64,000 nucleotides of DNA, from positions 3,906,001 to 3,970,000 of the forward strand of contig JAUKUA010000002.1 of NCBI GenBank assembly GCA_030549175.1. Direction: 5' to 3'. Every line of letters begins with the position of its first letter. The stretch's first letter is position 1. Positions 23,256-34,027 of this stretch are shown here, in pieces. The notes beneath the pieces are model-generated. The model saw only the letters and a list, made by a program, of their open reading frames with translations, was not told the DNA's origin and did no database searches. A program made the position numbers and the translations under genes. Origin of the DNA: Lasiosphaeris hirsuta. Its lineage: Eukaryota > Ascomycota > Sordariomycetes > Sordariales > Lasiosphaeriaceae.

Positions 23256-25743
23256 TTTGAGGGTATATAACGTATGTACAGGTTCGGGTCAAACTATGGA
23301 GATAATGACGGAGGATGATGGAGGATTTTTGCAACCGGCCGGCTGGCCGGCCGGGAAGTGGAAACCCGCCCACGTCCTCATGACTCTTCACCACGACCGT
23401 ACGGTCGCGTGCCGACCTTGAGCAGAAATGCCGCAAAAATTTGTCACCGGAATCCTGGACCAGCGGCGCAGCGGGGGTGGGTAAGGTCGAGGGAGTCTAT
23501 GGTGGACACCCAATCGGTTCACATGCCGAACGGGCCTCGGGATGACCTCATCGCGAACCAATGCCTGGAGTTCATTTTACCTCAGTAGGGTAGATGCCAG
23601 GAGGTGCTGGCTGTGGTACTGTTCCGTCGATAGTCGATTGCTAAGTCCGACAGGATCGGGAAGATGATTTTGCTGTCTAAGGCGGGGAGGGGACGACCCC
23701 CAATACTAGGCGGGCAGCTATTCGCTATCCCCCAAAGCAGTGCCCTGCATAGATTGGGTAGCGCATTTCGAGGCTGGTTCTGTGGTTCGACATCTGCATG
23801 TGTGTGTTTGCGTTCTAGAGTCCAAGCTCAATGACAGACGTTGTAAATGGCTTCCGGGCTGTGGCCTGGGCCTGGGCCTGGATACGCTCTGTGCGCCAGC
23901 CTGGTCCCTGTCTAGCACGTGGCGCTAGGGCTCATCACCATTCAGTGGGGTTTTGCATCCACTGGCCACCGACGCTGGCTGGGTGAACAGACCGCCGTCT
24001 TGTCTCGGCGTCCTGTCCAGTCTTGATTGACTCTGCACTCGTCATCCGCGATCCGCTGACGGCGCTTGGCATGCCCCATCCAAATGGGTTGCCGACCTGG
24101 AAACAGAAACATAGCCCATGTGTTCGTGTGCGGGTGCGGGAGCGGGTGCTTGAAGGAGGGTGCGGCGATGTGATGCAGGTGGATTTGGACGAGTCGTAGA
24201 TCAGGGCCTGGCAGGAGCCAGAGGAGCACAGGAGCCAGCAGGAACGGTTCTCGGTATTTTTATCACCAATCCCGTCTGCCGATCATCTGCCGCATCCAGG
24301 AGCTCGGCTGCAAGAAACACACGATGGGCGCTTTGGATCGAGTCTGAAAAGGGGTACGCTCAGAACGACACCACAGTGACCATCCCCTCTTGCACCTCGT
24401 GCTGTCGTGCGCCGATACACCGCATCCCGGTGTCGCTCTCCATCCGATACGTCAATGCCAGAACGGGTATGATAAAATCCAGAGATTGTCGATGCGACTC
24501 GAAACATGTGGAATAGGAGAAAACCCGGCGATTCTACGGCGCTTGTGACCTCGACAGGGGCTTGCAATCAAGGGTCCTGGTCGCGCACTCCTCCCACGCT
24601 GGCGGTTCCCGAACCCAGCCAGTTCAACGCTTCCCGCACGCCGTTTACTTGATCCCTCGACGACGGATATAGCGTTCGTTGGGAAACAGCCAGGCGATCA
24701 CTCGATGACAGCCCAAAGGATCCCCCACCCGAGACTCTCTATCTCCAACGTGGCCCTGAACGCGCGTATGTATGTACACCGACAATTGTATCATAGCGCA
24801 TTCGAGGGCGAGAAGGGCAAGGCGGACGGGTGAGGTTACATTTTCCCCCATGCAACACGGGGCAACCGTCACATTGCGCATACCTCCCTGGCTCGCCTGC
24901 CGGCCCAAGAAAAACCTGCACGTAAACCAGCACGGTCCAGGCGAGTAGCGATGGCGGAAAAGGGAAACAACCCAGGCTTGGCCGGGGCAGAAAAAGCAAG
25001 CAATATACAATGCTACCTTGACCACACCGCACACCACTTTCTCCATGTAGCTCACTGACCGACACCTCCTTCACTTGATTAACACATTCCTCGCGCTGCT
25101 TTGGGTGGTCTCACTCATTCCTTCTCGACGTGGCATAATCAATCAATCGCTCGAGCTCAGGGATTTTCTCTTTTGTCTTTTTCTCCCTTGGCCCCCCTCG
25201 TTTCCATTGTTGCCATCCATCCATCTGGGCTGCCTTTTGTTTGCTCGTACGTCGCGCCGGACTACGAACCCCCCCCCCCCCCCCCCCACTTTACATATTT
25301 ACCAGCCAAACTACCATACAGCGGCTCTTTGGATACGCGACGTCGACACGCTTCGAATTAGCTTGAATTACCTCGGCGATACGGACTGGAACTTTGCACA
25401 GCACTCATACGCAGTAACACCCTCTTTTTGCTGGGTAGCGTATCATAAACAGCAATCGCTGCCCCGCCGTTACGGAGCACGACCAGACAGCTCCCCACCG
25501 CGCTCTCACTCTGTAGAATTGCTTATTCCTTGTTCCATCGAGGACCCCGCGCAGACCTGCGAGATTCACGACCGCTGCCTCCCTATCCTGGCAAGGACGG
25601 CAAACTGTTTACTGCACCCACCCTATCTTGCGGTCGCAACCCAAGACCAACAGGGTCACCGGGCAAGGCGTTCCGCGACTTAGCACACGCCACGAACGAA
25701 GTTTCCCCCAGGGCATCGGAAGAAGAGGGAAACAAAGCAGAAA
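23256..25743. other. 2.5-kb intergenic region with a 19-C tract; includes the Ras leader
   Basis: Promoter side of both the decarboxylase (minus) and the Ras-like gene (plus). No gene is supported. From about 25,080 to 25,743 the plus strand is pyrimidine-rich and probably forms a long 5' leader of the Ras-like gene, with several short open frames. A run of 19 C occupies 25269-25287. Confidence 0.45.
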
Positions 25744-26598
25744 ATGCCGTCCCCCCACACACCTTCAGCCTCAATGGCCTCACAACAGCCCCCAGTCCCG
25801 ATCTCCATCACCATCTGCGGTGACGGCGGCTGCGGCAAGTCGTCCATCACGCTGCGCCTCGTGCGCAGCCAATGGACGAGCGAGTACGACCCAACGATTG
25901 AAGACAGCTACAGCATAACGCGGCGCATCGACGGCATTGTGTACCACCTGTCGCTGACCGACACGGCCGGCCAAGAAGAGTACCGCGGCATGTGGGCGTC
26001 GTCGAACCTGGGCGCCGACGCCTTCCTGCTCGTGTACGACATCACGTCGCGCGACAGCCTCGACGCCCTGACCTACTTCAACGACCTGATCGACATGGAG
26101 GCCGAGACGCGGCTCGACAACGCGGCGCGCGCCCGCCGCGCCGGCCTCAGCCCCTCGTCGCCCACCTCGCCCTCGTCGTACGACGGCGGCGCCGGCTCCG
26201 GTGCCAAGACCATCCCCCCCGTCAAGATCGTCGCCGGCAACAAGTGCGACCTCCAGGAGAGCCGCCAGGTGCCCGCCGCCATCGGGCTCGAGTGGGCCCG
26301 CCGCCGCGGCTGCGGCTTCATGGAGACGAGCGCGAGGCTCGAGGTCAATATCGAGGAGACGTTTGCGCTCATCGTCCGCCGCGTGGTCGAGGGCCGCAGG
26401 CTCGCCGAGATGGGGGTCACCGATGCCGAGGCCAACATGAATAGCAGGGGCATGACGAAGCCGTTGACGCCGCTGCCCCCCGGGAGCGATGATGAGAAGG
26501 GGTCGAGAGGGCCAGGAGCCAGGGGGCCGAATATTTTGAATGGAGGGAGGGTCGGGAGAGGGGGTGGGGGTTTTTGGAGGAAGCTGAGGTGTTGGTAA
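25744..26598 (+). CDS. Ras-family small GTPase with non-canonical C-terminus
   Basis: Intronless, 284 aa. All GTP-binding motifs are present: the P-loop GDGGCGKSS, the classic Ras effector loop YDPTIEDSY, switch II DTAGQEEY, NKCD for guanine recognition and ETSA. About 30 residues rich in Ser/Pro/Gly (from AGLSPSSPTSPSS to KTIPP) are inserted before the strand leading to NKCD. The tail is Gly/Arg-rich and ends RKLRCW, so the only C-terminal cysteine is followed by one tryptophan and there is no CaaX box. An internal ATG lies 10 codons later (MASQQPP). The sequence says Ras superfamily, Ras branch; which fungal Ras it is, and how it reaches membranes, are unknown. Confidence 0.88.
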   Translation: MPSPHTPSASMASQQPPVPISITICGDGGCGKSSITLRLVRSQWTSEYDPTIEDSYSITRRIDGIVYHLSLTDTAGQEEYRGMWASSNLGADAFLLVYDITSRDSLDALTYFNDLIDMEAETRLDNAARARRAGLSPSSPTSPSSYDGGAGSGAKTIPPVKIVAGNKCDLQESRQVPAAIGLEWARRRGCGFMETSARLEVNIEETFALIVRRVVEGRRLAEMGVTDAEANMNSRGMTKPLTPLPPGSDDEKGSRGPGARGPNILNGGRVGRGGGGFWRKLRCW

Positions 26599-27391
26599 GG
26601 GTGGATCGTTGAGTAAAGTTTTTTAAGCTTCTTTGTCACGGAGGAGTCGAGGCGTTGGAAACGGCCCATTTATTTTTGGGTTCATGTCTTTTTTGCGTAT
26701 GGGGAAAGCGGCGATCGGAAGGTCTGGTCTGTCGATCGATGATTATGCGTTGGTCTCTTGTCAGTTTATGGGTGGATACTCATGGGAAGGATACCTCGGG
26801 CGCGAAAACAGCATCTTTCTCTGCCCTCTTTTTGTTTTTGTGTACGGCAAAAGGTTTAAACAAGGCGGGTGGCTCGTTGATTTGGCCATTTTGGTCATTG
26901 GCTTTTAGTTGCTCATGTAAATAATTGATTACTTGCCGGACTATGCCGTCTGAAATCAGACTTGTTTGCAGCGGAACCTTGTCGATTAGTCTTTTATGTC
27001 TGATGCAAGTCAAGGGCCGCTGAGGATAACCGATAACCCGAGTTATCTCACCATGCCCCTCGAGCATGGTCAACATTTGAGGGCACGGCCCTCATGGTCT
27101 CTCCTTGTATACCAAGTGCCTCTGAGGTAGGATGAGAGAGAATGTCGTCTCAAAAATCGTATCATGAATCCTCACCAGGTTCAACTAGCCATATGATCAT
27201 CATCACAAGAGTTCAGCCGTCCTCGAACCAGGTCGTAAAGATAGCTTCCAATACGCTCCATCCGGGCCTGACCCCCCAATAAATCCTTCCAAAACCACCA
27301 TCCCAATACGCCGTGATTCTTCAGGTCCTTATTCCTCATCCGAACCCCCTTGACACCTCGCTTGTCATCGCGCTCTATGGTCCCTCCCATT
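26599..27391. other. Intergenic, convergent 3' flanks
   Basis: Lies between the 3' ends of the Ras-like and AMMECR1 genes. No gene was seen. The T-rich sequence after 26599 fits a 3' untranslated region. Confidence 0.5.
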
Positions 27392-28225
27392 CTACTTCCC
27401 CTCTCTATTCAACCACTCCCTCCAACGCTTGTACTCGGCATATTCTAGACTCTCCTTCTTCCCCTGATACCTTACCACCTTGAGTTCCACCTCCTCCCAC
27501 CGATCCTTGCGCCCCATCCACCCAGCCTTGCGCATCAAGCTCTGCAGCGTCTCCTCCTTGGTCCACCCTTGCTCCACCGCCACATCCGGCAGGTACGTCG
27601 CGCCGTAGCGGCGCCCGTGGTAGTGGAAGCTGATGCGGAGACCGTGCGTGCCGAGCTCCCAGTCCATGGGGCCCGTGGCGTCCTCAAAGTCGGTCAGCAG
27701 CGTGACGGCGACTTCGAGCGAGGGCAGCTCGCGCAGCGAGACGGGGCTGAAGCGCGTATCGTGTAGCGCCGAGGTGAGCGCGTACGACGAGAGGCCCTCC
27801 TCGAGCTCCTGCGCCTCAAAGGTGCCGATGCACCCGCGGAGGGTGTAGCCGTGCCGGGGGGAGAGGATGTTCCATGTCACGAAGAGCGGGGACTCGGTGA
27901 TGAGAGGCGGCGGGGGGGCGATGGACGAAATCGAGGTCGCCGGGGTATCGGCGCCGGAGCCCGGGGTGGACGAGGGCTGCAGGGAGGTGGTGCTCGATGC
28001 CGAGGACGAGGATCCGCTTGAGGAGGATGCCGCCAGCCGCCGGAGGGCGGGTAAGGACTTGGCGAGCTTGTTGCTGTCGGGGTCCTCGCCGTCAGCCTCG
28101 GCGTCGATGCTGTTTGCGTACTCGGCCCAGGACTTCTGGATCTGCGGCAGGGTCAAGGGCTTGCGGCTTTCGAGGTGCGCTGCTAGGGCCTCGAAGCAGT
28201 AGAGGCAATGTTCAATGGTAGCCAT
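27392..28225 (-). CDS. AMMECR1-domain protein
   Basis: Single-exon gene of 277 aa from ATG 28225 (MATIEHCLYCFEAL). The hallmark AMMECR1 motif LRGCIGTF is present after HGYTLRG, followed by ALHDTRFSPVSLRELP, VTLLTDFE, and HGLRISFHYHGRRYGATYLP with the C-terminal GWMGRKDRWEEVELKVVRY. Between the short N-terminal region and the core is a Ser/Thr-rich insertion (about residues 65-105), common in fungal members. The family is conserved from archaea to humans, but its biochemical activity is not established. The in-frame upstream region to 28315 has no better start, so the ATG giving the conserved N-terminus is used. Confidence 0.92.
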   Translation of the reverse strand: MATIEHCLYCFEALAAHLESRKPLTLPQIQKSWAEYANSIDAEADGEDPDSNKLAKSLPALRRLAASSSSGSSSSASSTTSLQPSSTPGSGADTPATSISSIAPPPPLITESPLFVTWNILSPRHGYTLRGCIGTFEAQELEEGLSSYALTSALHDTRFSPVSLRELPSLEVAVTLLTDFEDATGPMDWELGTHGLRISFHYHGRRYGATYLPDVAVEQGWTKEETLQSLMRKAGWMGRKDRWEEVELKVVRYQGKKESLEYAEYKRWREWLNREGK

Positions 28226-30519
28226 GATGGCGTTGGGCGTTAGGCTAGGTCGCCTTTTCAGAGGTTGTCTCTCTCGTCTGCTCGGTTTCGCTCGTCTTGA
28301 CCAGGCTGGGAGCAAATGCGGTTTGCGCGGAAGAGGATGCGAGAGAGGGAGAGAAAAGGACGCCCGCCGCTGTTGCGCTGTGACAGAGAAATAAGCAGCG
28401 ATTCAGACCCAACCAACCCAGCTGTTGGTGGGCTCGAGGTGGGTTGTTTCAACACGGCGGCGGGAGCGGGGAGGCGGGTAGTCCATGGTGGAGGGGGAGA
28501 ATGGAGGGGTCACGGTGGAGGGGTGGAGGAGGGAATGAACCGGAGGATCCGGAGTCGGGTGGAGCGGAGCTGAGCAGATTATGGAGGGGTCACTGCATTG
28601 TCCGATGGCCGATGGAGCGCGATAACTTGGCGGGGCTGTCACCAGCGCCCGTTATCACGCTTGTTATCGTAACATCAGCCGCTAGAAGCCTTGCCCCACT
28701 CCTGCGGGAGCGAGCAAGCCAAGAAAACGTTCTAGGCTCCATCCGTCTTGCCTCAACCAGCAACTTCGATTTAGAAAAGAGTCATTCGTTTGTCATCGCG
28801 GACGTCGAACCGCTGCCTTCGTGGCCAAATGATAAAGAGATCTCATAATAAATGGCAAACTGAGACTAGAAAGTCTGCTCGGCCTCTAGAGCACCTGCGC
28901 GACATCACACCTTATTGGCTCGATTGGCAACTTGGGTTTGCATGATTCTGCACCTCACTCTGTTTGTCTGCTTCAATCCTCGAGGTACCTCTTACTGGCC
29001 TAGTCTGAAAAGCTTGGGAAGCACTGCATCTTTGCACCGCATCTGGGACTTGTGCATCGCACAGATTCAATTGACTCGAGTGAGCTTTCAGGGCGCATGG
29101 AATGGCTGGCGAGGTTCAATTGACTCAAGTGAGCTTTCGAGGCGCATGGGATGGGCTGATGGCTGAAGGGTCGAATTTTGGCAAGCTCGATGGCCCTCCT
29201 AAACACTCCGATGGTCTTTGGCCAGACTCGCCATGGGCCGTAACATCGCTTCGATTTGTCAGTGTGTTTTCCCGCAGCTTGGACTTTCCCAACCTGCTGT
29301 TAAGGTAATCAAGCTTCTTGCTAGCATTTTTCAAAGGTGACAGGACTGCGTGAAACAACGGGGTGAGTTTGCGGGTTTCACAGGCTGTCGCTGTCACCGT
29401 TGGAGCTTTGCGGTGAGCTCGAGCTCGGCGATATTCCCCAGGCGGTGGGATTGCCCAAGGGAGCGAGATGGAGCTAGTTTCGTATGCCAAGTTTCACACT
29501 CGGCTGAGCTCTGCAACTCTACGACGCGAAGCTGGGATTCTGCAACAGAGTTGGAAGGGGAGGCGGTCGCCAGGGCAGGGCTGACTGACCATTTTTCTAG
29601 TTGTTGTCCCACAGCGTTGAATTTTGCTTGGCACTGACAGGGGGTCTAAGCGCAGCCTGCAACACGGAAGGACGGGAGGGGTCTTCAGGCCAAGGCACGG
29701 AACCGTGTCTTCCGACAAGGGCCGCCACCCGCCAAGCGGCTCTGTTGCAATGCACCATATAAAGCAGACACACTGCCGGTTTCACACCCCGGCTTCAAAA
29801 AGCTTCGCCCTTCTCGATCCCTACTCTATCCCTACTCTGTCGTCCCTGCGTCCCAGGCCCACACCCAAATCATCTGAACGAGAATAAGCTTACTCGAGGT
29901 AACGTTTTAGCCTGGTCCTCGGTGCCCACGGCCAGGTGGGCTATGCTACGCATGCTGGCCCTGCTGGCCCATGGACCACACGGAGTCGTGGGATACACCA
30001 CGCCGTCCTGTTTACTTGACGTCTCTGGGAGCTCGGCCTGCTGAGAGCAGGGTTCGGAAGCCCAGAGTCCTGAGTCTCAGCCGTGTCTCCCTCGTCATTC
30101 AGCTCCAGTTGCCGCATTAGGCAATCTACACCCTGTCCTGCGGAGCCCTGGGTCTCCAAGCCGTCTCAAGTGAGCCGCTCGATGACGGGCTGACAGCCTC
30201 CTGTAGTACTGCTGTCAAGTCTGGGAGTCGGCGAACGCGTGGTTGACGTCCTGAAACGCATGTCGACCATCAATCACCGTCGATCCTGATCGTCTTCTTG
30301 GCCGCCGAGCGTACAAATACCAAATGACTCCTGGCCCGGCCATCCGACCTCACTCTCTTCTTAGCTTTCTATTCCATTCGCTTCTCATTTCGCCAAGCCC
30401 GTCTCTTTTTTCACCAGTTCACTTCACATATTCCGCTCGTCGCCGGCCGACACTATCACTCATCGACCTTTAATATCTCCTCTTCAACTAGAAGTCCAGT
30501 ACCCTCTCTCATATCCAAA
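28226..30519. other. 2.3-kb intergenic region
   Basis: Promoter side of AMMECR1 and of the small secreted protein at 30520. No supported gene. It contains a two-copy 49-bp tandem repeat at 29066-29163. The last 200 bases before 30520 are C/T-rich, a typical leader of an abundantly expressed fungal gene, with a TACAAATA element at about 30314. Confidence 0.5.
29066..29163. repeat. 49-bp tandem repeat, two copies
   Basis: Copy 1 (29066-29114) and copy 2 (29115-29163) both begin TTCAATTGACTC, contain AGTGAGCTTTC and GGCGCATGG, and differ at only a handful of positions. It is a simple local duplication outside any recognised gene. Confidence 0.75.
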
Positions 30520-30787
30520 ATGAAGTTCACCATTGCCGCAGTCTTTGCCTTTGCCGCTATGGCCATGGCGTACCCCGAGAACTGTGAGTTGGCATCGAAG
30601 ATACTTTCCGAGGAGACACGAAGACAACAACTAACCAGCCGCCTGCTCAGTCGAGGTTGTCAAGCGTCAAGGCAACTTGCAGAACCAGGTCGATGTCGGC
30701 GCGCCAGCCATGACGGACCGGACCGGCCAGGTCGTCCCATTCAACGCCGCGAATGTGTACCAAGATGCCAAGGCCAGGGGCATCTAA
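30520..30787 (+). CDS. Very small secreted protein with a possible Kex2 site
   Basis: Exons 30520-30583 and 30651-30787 join in phase (T|TC = Phe) to give 66 aa. Residues 1 to about 18 are a clean signal peptide (MKFTIAAVFAFAAMAMA). The mature part contains KR followed by QGNLQNQVDVGAP, then MTDRTGQVVPFNAANVYQ and KARGI. There is no cysteine after the signal peptide. Lys-Arg eleven residues after the likely signal cleavage is a potential kexin site that would release a roughly 39-residue peptide. I do not recognise a named family. The intron, the signal peptide and the pyrimidine-rich leader support a real gene. Its role (effector-like, developmental or structural) cannot be read from the sequence. 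Confidence 0.75.
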
Positions 30788-32584
30788 GTCTTCGGCTTGA
30801 AGTTACCTGGCCACTGGAGCAACAGTAAACAGCAATGACGACGAAGAGCCGACAACTAGGCGTGACGTCAACGGCCGGGTGGGGATGAAGAACAAGGTGC
30901 GGTTTGCGACAGTGGATGGTGACTCGGGCAAACAACACACTTGCACATAGCCCCGGTGTTCGAAACGACAACATGACTCGGACTACGGGGAACAAGGCAT
31001 ATAATTTTGGGAGACAAGGAGTGAGAAAATCGAAAACAAGACCGGGGGACTACTTATAGATTCCAAACAGTCGTCGCTTCAGCTTCCAGATTGTTCTTGC
31101 TGTATTGGATATGGAGATGACACAGGATGGGAGAGGGCAGCTAAGCACCCCTTTTTCTGCTTTGGCTGCAATACCTCTGGGCGGATGTTTTTTTGATCTG
31201 GTGAATACACATTTTTTTGGTAACTTGACATAGCCATCACAGCACTGCCTGACAGGGAACCTTTTTGATGAATCCGGGAATTGTTCGATGTGAAGATGGT
31301 CTGCTGTCATGTCATAAAGTCAGCCCTTGAGTGTCAAGCGAATCTGCAGCGAGAGAGAGAGAGAGAGCGGATTTTAGAGGAACAGAAAACCGAGAGCGGA
31401 AGTGCTATCAATCGGCCGCGCAACGGAGGCACTCTTCTTGTTTATCACAACACCGTGACATCGAACACCCCCCCTTGGACACAGGAGATGGGTGCAGCTC
31501 GCTCCAATGGATTATAGTGCTGACAGAGTCCGACGAAGATCTCGCGACTCTCAAAACAAACGCGAATACAATATACCGTGTTGTATCACCACCGGTATGC
31601 GCTCTAGAGCATATTATGGCTTGTGTTTATATGAAGACTAGCTGTCAGGTCGATTGAGGTTGTTTAGGTCAATTGCTAGAGCAGTGGCATCGCTTTCGCT
31701 GATCCCCACCTGCAAGAACACAACCCCGCAAGGAACACCGGGCCGTGAGGGGAGAGTGATGGCAGGCGGGGAATCGCGGCCGCCAACTGACAAAGGGTGC
31801 CCTGTCAAGGTCAATCCTCCAGGATTACTAGTGATTGCCCAAAGCTTTCCCTCTTCAGCTCATGGTCTTGGCACGACAGAGTCCTTTTTGTTCGCAATTG
31901 TCACCAGCTTCAGCATATCCAGAGATGGCAGCGGCCTGAAAGCACGGGGGTCAGCCGCAAACCCTCTATGTACGGAGTACAATGCCGTGGTCCAACCCCC
32001 TCAAAAATCCGCAAAGAAAAGGATGGCCGAGGCGTTGGAAGTCGGGCTGGGGTGGGCTTCTTTCAGCCCCATCGATAATTCCAGGCTAGCTCGATGCACT
32101 CGACAATGACACGCCAATCAGACCCGCGATGGCGTTTGCGGCCGCGGTCTGTTGGCCGCCGAGCTGGTGCACGCCAGCGGCGCCGCCGCGAACTAGGCGG
32201 CTGGAGGGCTGAGGAGGCGGCCTGGGCACTGCCGTCAGACTTCATTTCCCACATTTTCTATCTGCGCTTTCCCGTCGGGCAAGCAGCTGGGGTGGGACGT
32301 TCGTGGGCAAGCCCTACTCCATAGCCCAATATAATTCCCCATCCCCCCGGCTCTGGGAGGTAGTGCGCAGCCTTTGTCGCTGCTCTACTCTCCGAGTGCG
32401 GAATCGCCCAAAGGCCCTTTCCTCCACCTTTGCGACTCCATTGCGACTTTGGCCCAGGTGACAAGCGGCGCCAAAGATGAGATCGGACAAGGATAAGGCT
32501 GCGACAACACCACCGACACGTCTCTGAGCGATTTGTTTACTGTTGGCGGGCATCCCGCCTTTGCGATTACCCAACACCGCGGCC
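30788..32584. other. 1.8-kb intergenic region
   Basis: 3' flank of the small secreted protein and promoter of the four-span membrane protein. No gene is supported. A GA microsatellite (GAGAGAGAGAGAGAG) lies near 31355. A frame at 31654-32109 lacks motifs and was not accepted. Confidence 0.5.
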
Positions 32585-33742
32585 ATGTCGACCGTCAACA
32601 TCGATCAGGTGCTGTATACGCGCGCAAAATGGCGCCTGAGGTTCCTTATACCGTGCTGGGTCGTTCAAGTTACGATATTGTTATGTTTGATGGGGATATT
32701 CGCGTACCGCGTAGCCGAAACGGTCGAGCACTACGATGAGGCAAACAACAATGGCCAGATCCCAATGGTCGAGATCGTGTACGTTCAGCTCAATGCTGTA
32801 AAATGCGGCCGGCTAGCTTTGCTGATAAGTGAACAACAGCTGGGAAGCGACCAATGTCGCCTTTTCCACTCTCGCCCTAATCCTCACCATCCTTGAGATA
32901 GCCAAGACGGCAACGGAAGCCCTGACCCCCTTTGCTATGCTATGCACCCACGTGCTGAAGCTGACACTCGCGTTCGCCATGCTCGGGCTCGACGTCACCG
33001 TGAACGTCCAAGGGACAGGGACAGGATCAGACAAGGACTATGCCATCGTGGGCCTGGCCCTCGACTGCGGCTTCCTGTAAGCCACCTCCTCCCTCCTTCT
33101 CAACCCCCCTCTAACTTCTAAAGCGCTGTCGCAATCGCCACCCTTCTATACTCTATCAAAAAGTTCCGCCTCCTCCTCAAGTACGAGGAGTACCACCTCA
33201 CCGACAACTCACAAAACCCAAGGTCCAAGCTCCGCGACCTCGAGCTCGGCAAGCACAGCCGCAACTCGCTCAACCTCAACGCGCCGACCGCGTACGCCTC
33301 CAAGACGAGGAGCATCATCGGTGGCTCCCCACGCACCAGCCCGCGCACCAGCCCCACCTCGCCGAACCTGAAGCACGAGATCGACCGTCGCATCGGCGCC
33401 GAGCTCGGCGGCGGCGGGGTCGAGCGCAGCCCGAGCCTGGTAGGCAGCGGGGTCGTGCCGCGCTTGAGAGCGTCGCAGAACGCCAACGAGATGCGCCGCT
33501 CCAAGAGCTGGATCACCGAGATCGGCGTGGTCGGGCCCCACGGGGAGGACGACGACGACGATGACGGCTCGGCGACGGTCCGGGGGAGCGGGGAGCATGC
33601 CCGCGAGAGGCATGGGAGTATCCCGACGGTGATTGTGTCGCCGACGGAGGAGAGGGGGGAGGAGGACGCGAGGGGGCTTCTTTATGGCGAGGGAGGCCGG
33701 GGCCATGATGGGAGTGGGTATGGGTACGATGGGAGGAAATAA
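32585..33742 (+). CDS. Four-transmembrane-helix protein with long cytosolic-type tail, unknown function
   Basis: Exons 32585-32778, 32840-33076 and 33124-33742 give 349 aa. Four hydrophobic spans are visible: about residues 20-43 (LIPCWVVQVTILLCLMGIFA), 70-93 (FSTLALILTILEIAKTA), 100-123 (LKLTLAFAMLGLDVTV) and 133-155 (YAIVGLALDCGFLAVAIATL). The remaining 190 residues are hydrophilic, with RTSPRTSPTSPN, an acidic EDDDDDDGS run and Gly/Tyr-rich repeats at the end. This topology is widespread among uncharacterised Pezizomycotina membrane proteins; I cannot name the family. The start is the first ATG after the leader, 19 bases upstream of the predicted amphipathic N-terminus. Confidence 0.8.
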
Positions 33743-33904
33743 TGGTGGGATCGGATGTTGGTATTTTGAATTGACGTTTTGGCGGGTTGGGCTTTTTTCT
33801 GTACCGGGGTTTGGAGTTTTGATGGGTTGATGGCATGGGGTGCTATTCCCGTATGGATATCTTATGAATGGCATGATGGCTTGGGTTATTTAGGGTGTAC
33901 ATAT

Positions 33905-33919
33905 CCCCCCCCCCCCCCC
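33905..33919. repeat. 15-C homopolymer
   Basis: An uninterrupted C tract about 160 bp after the stop of the four-span membrane protein gene. It is one of three long G/C homopolymers in the window, with 12666-12686 and 25269-25287. Confidence 0.8.
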
Positions 33920-34027
33920 GAGGACATATTGAAATGGCGACGCATTTTGAGGTTTGACAACCCTTCTAACATTACCAACAAACCCCCTCCATTCGATACA
34001 CCCCTAAACACTTCCCTCATCCCTCAT

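Noticed and set aside
24645..25055. 136-codon minus-strand frame with a hydrophobic start
   Set aside because: Lacks a supporting family, overlaps another frame of similar length on the same strand, and has no leader or splice support.
25075..25683. 202-codon frame upstream of the Ras-like gene
   Set aside because: Starts at TTG, crosses a 19-C tract and is rich in Pro/Ser; more likely an untranslated leader.
31739..31845. NotI-like GCGGCCGC and ACTAGTGATT, as in cloning vectors
   Set aside because: Only short words match and the order and surroundings are ordinary genomic sequence; no vector backbone follows.
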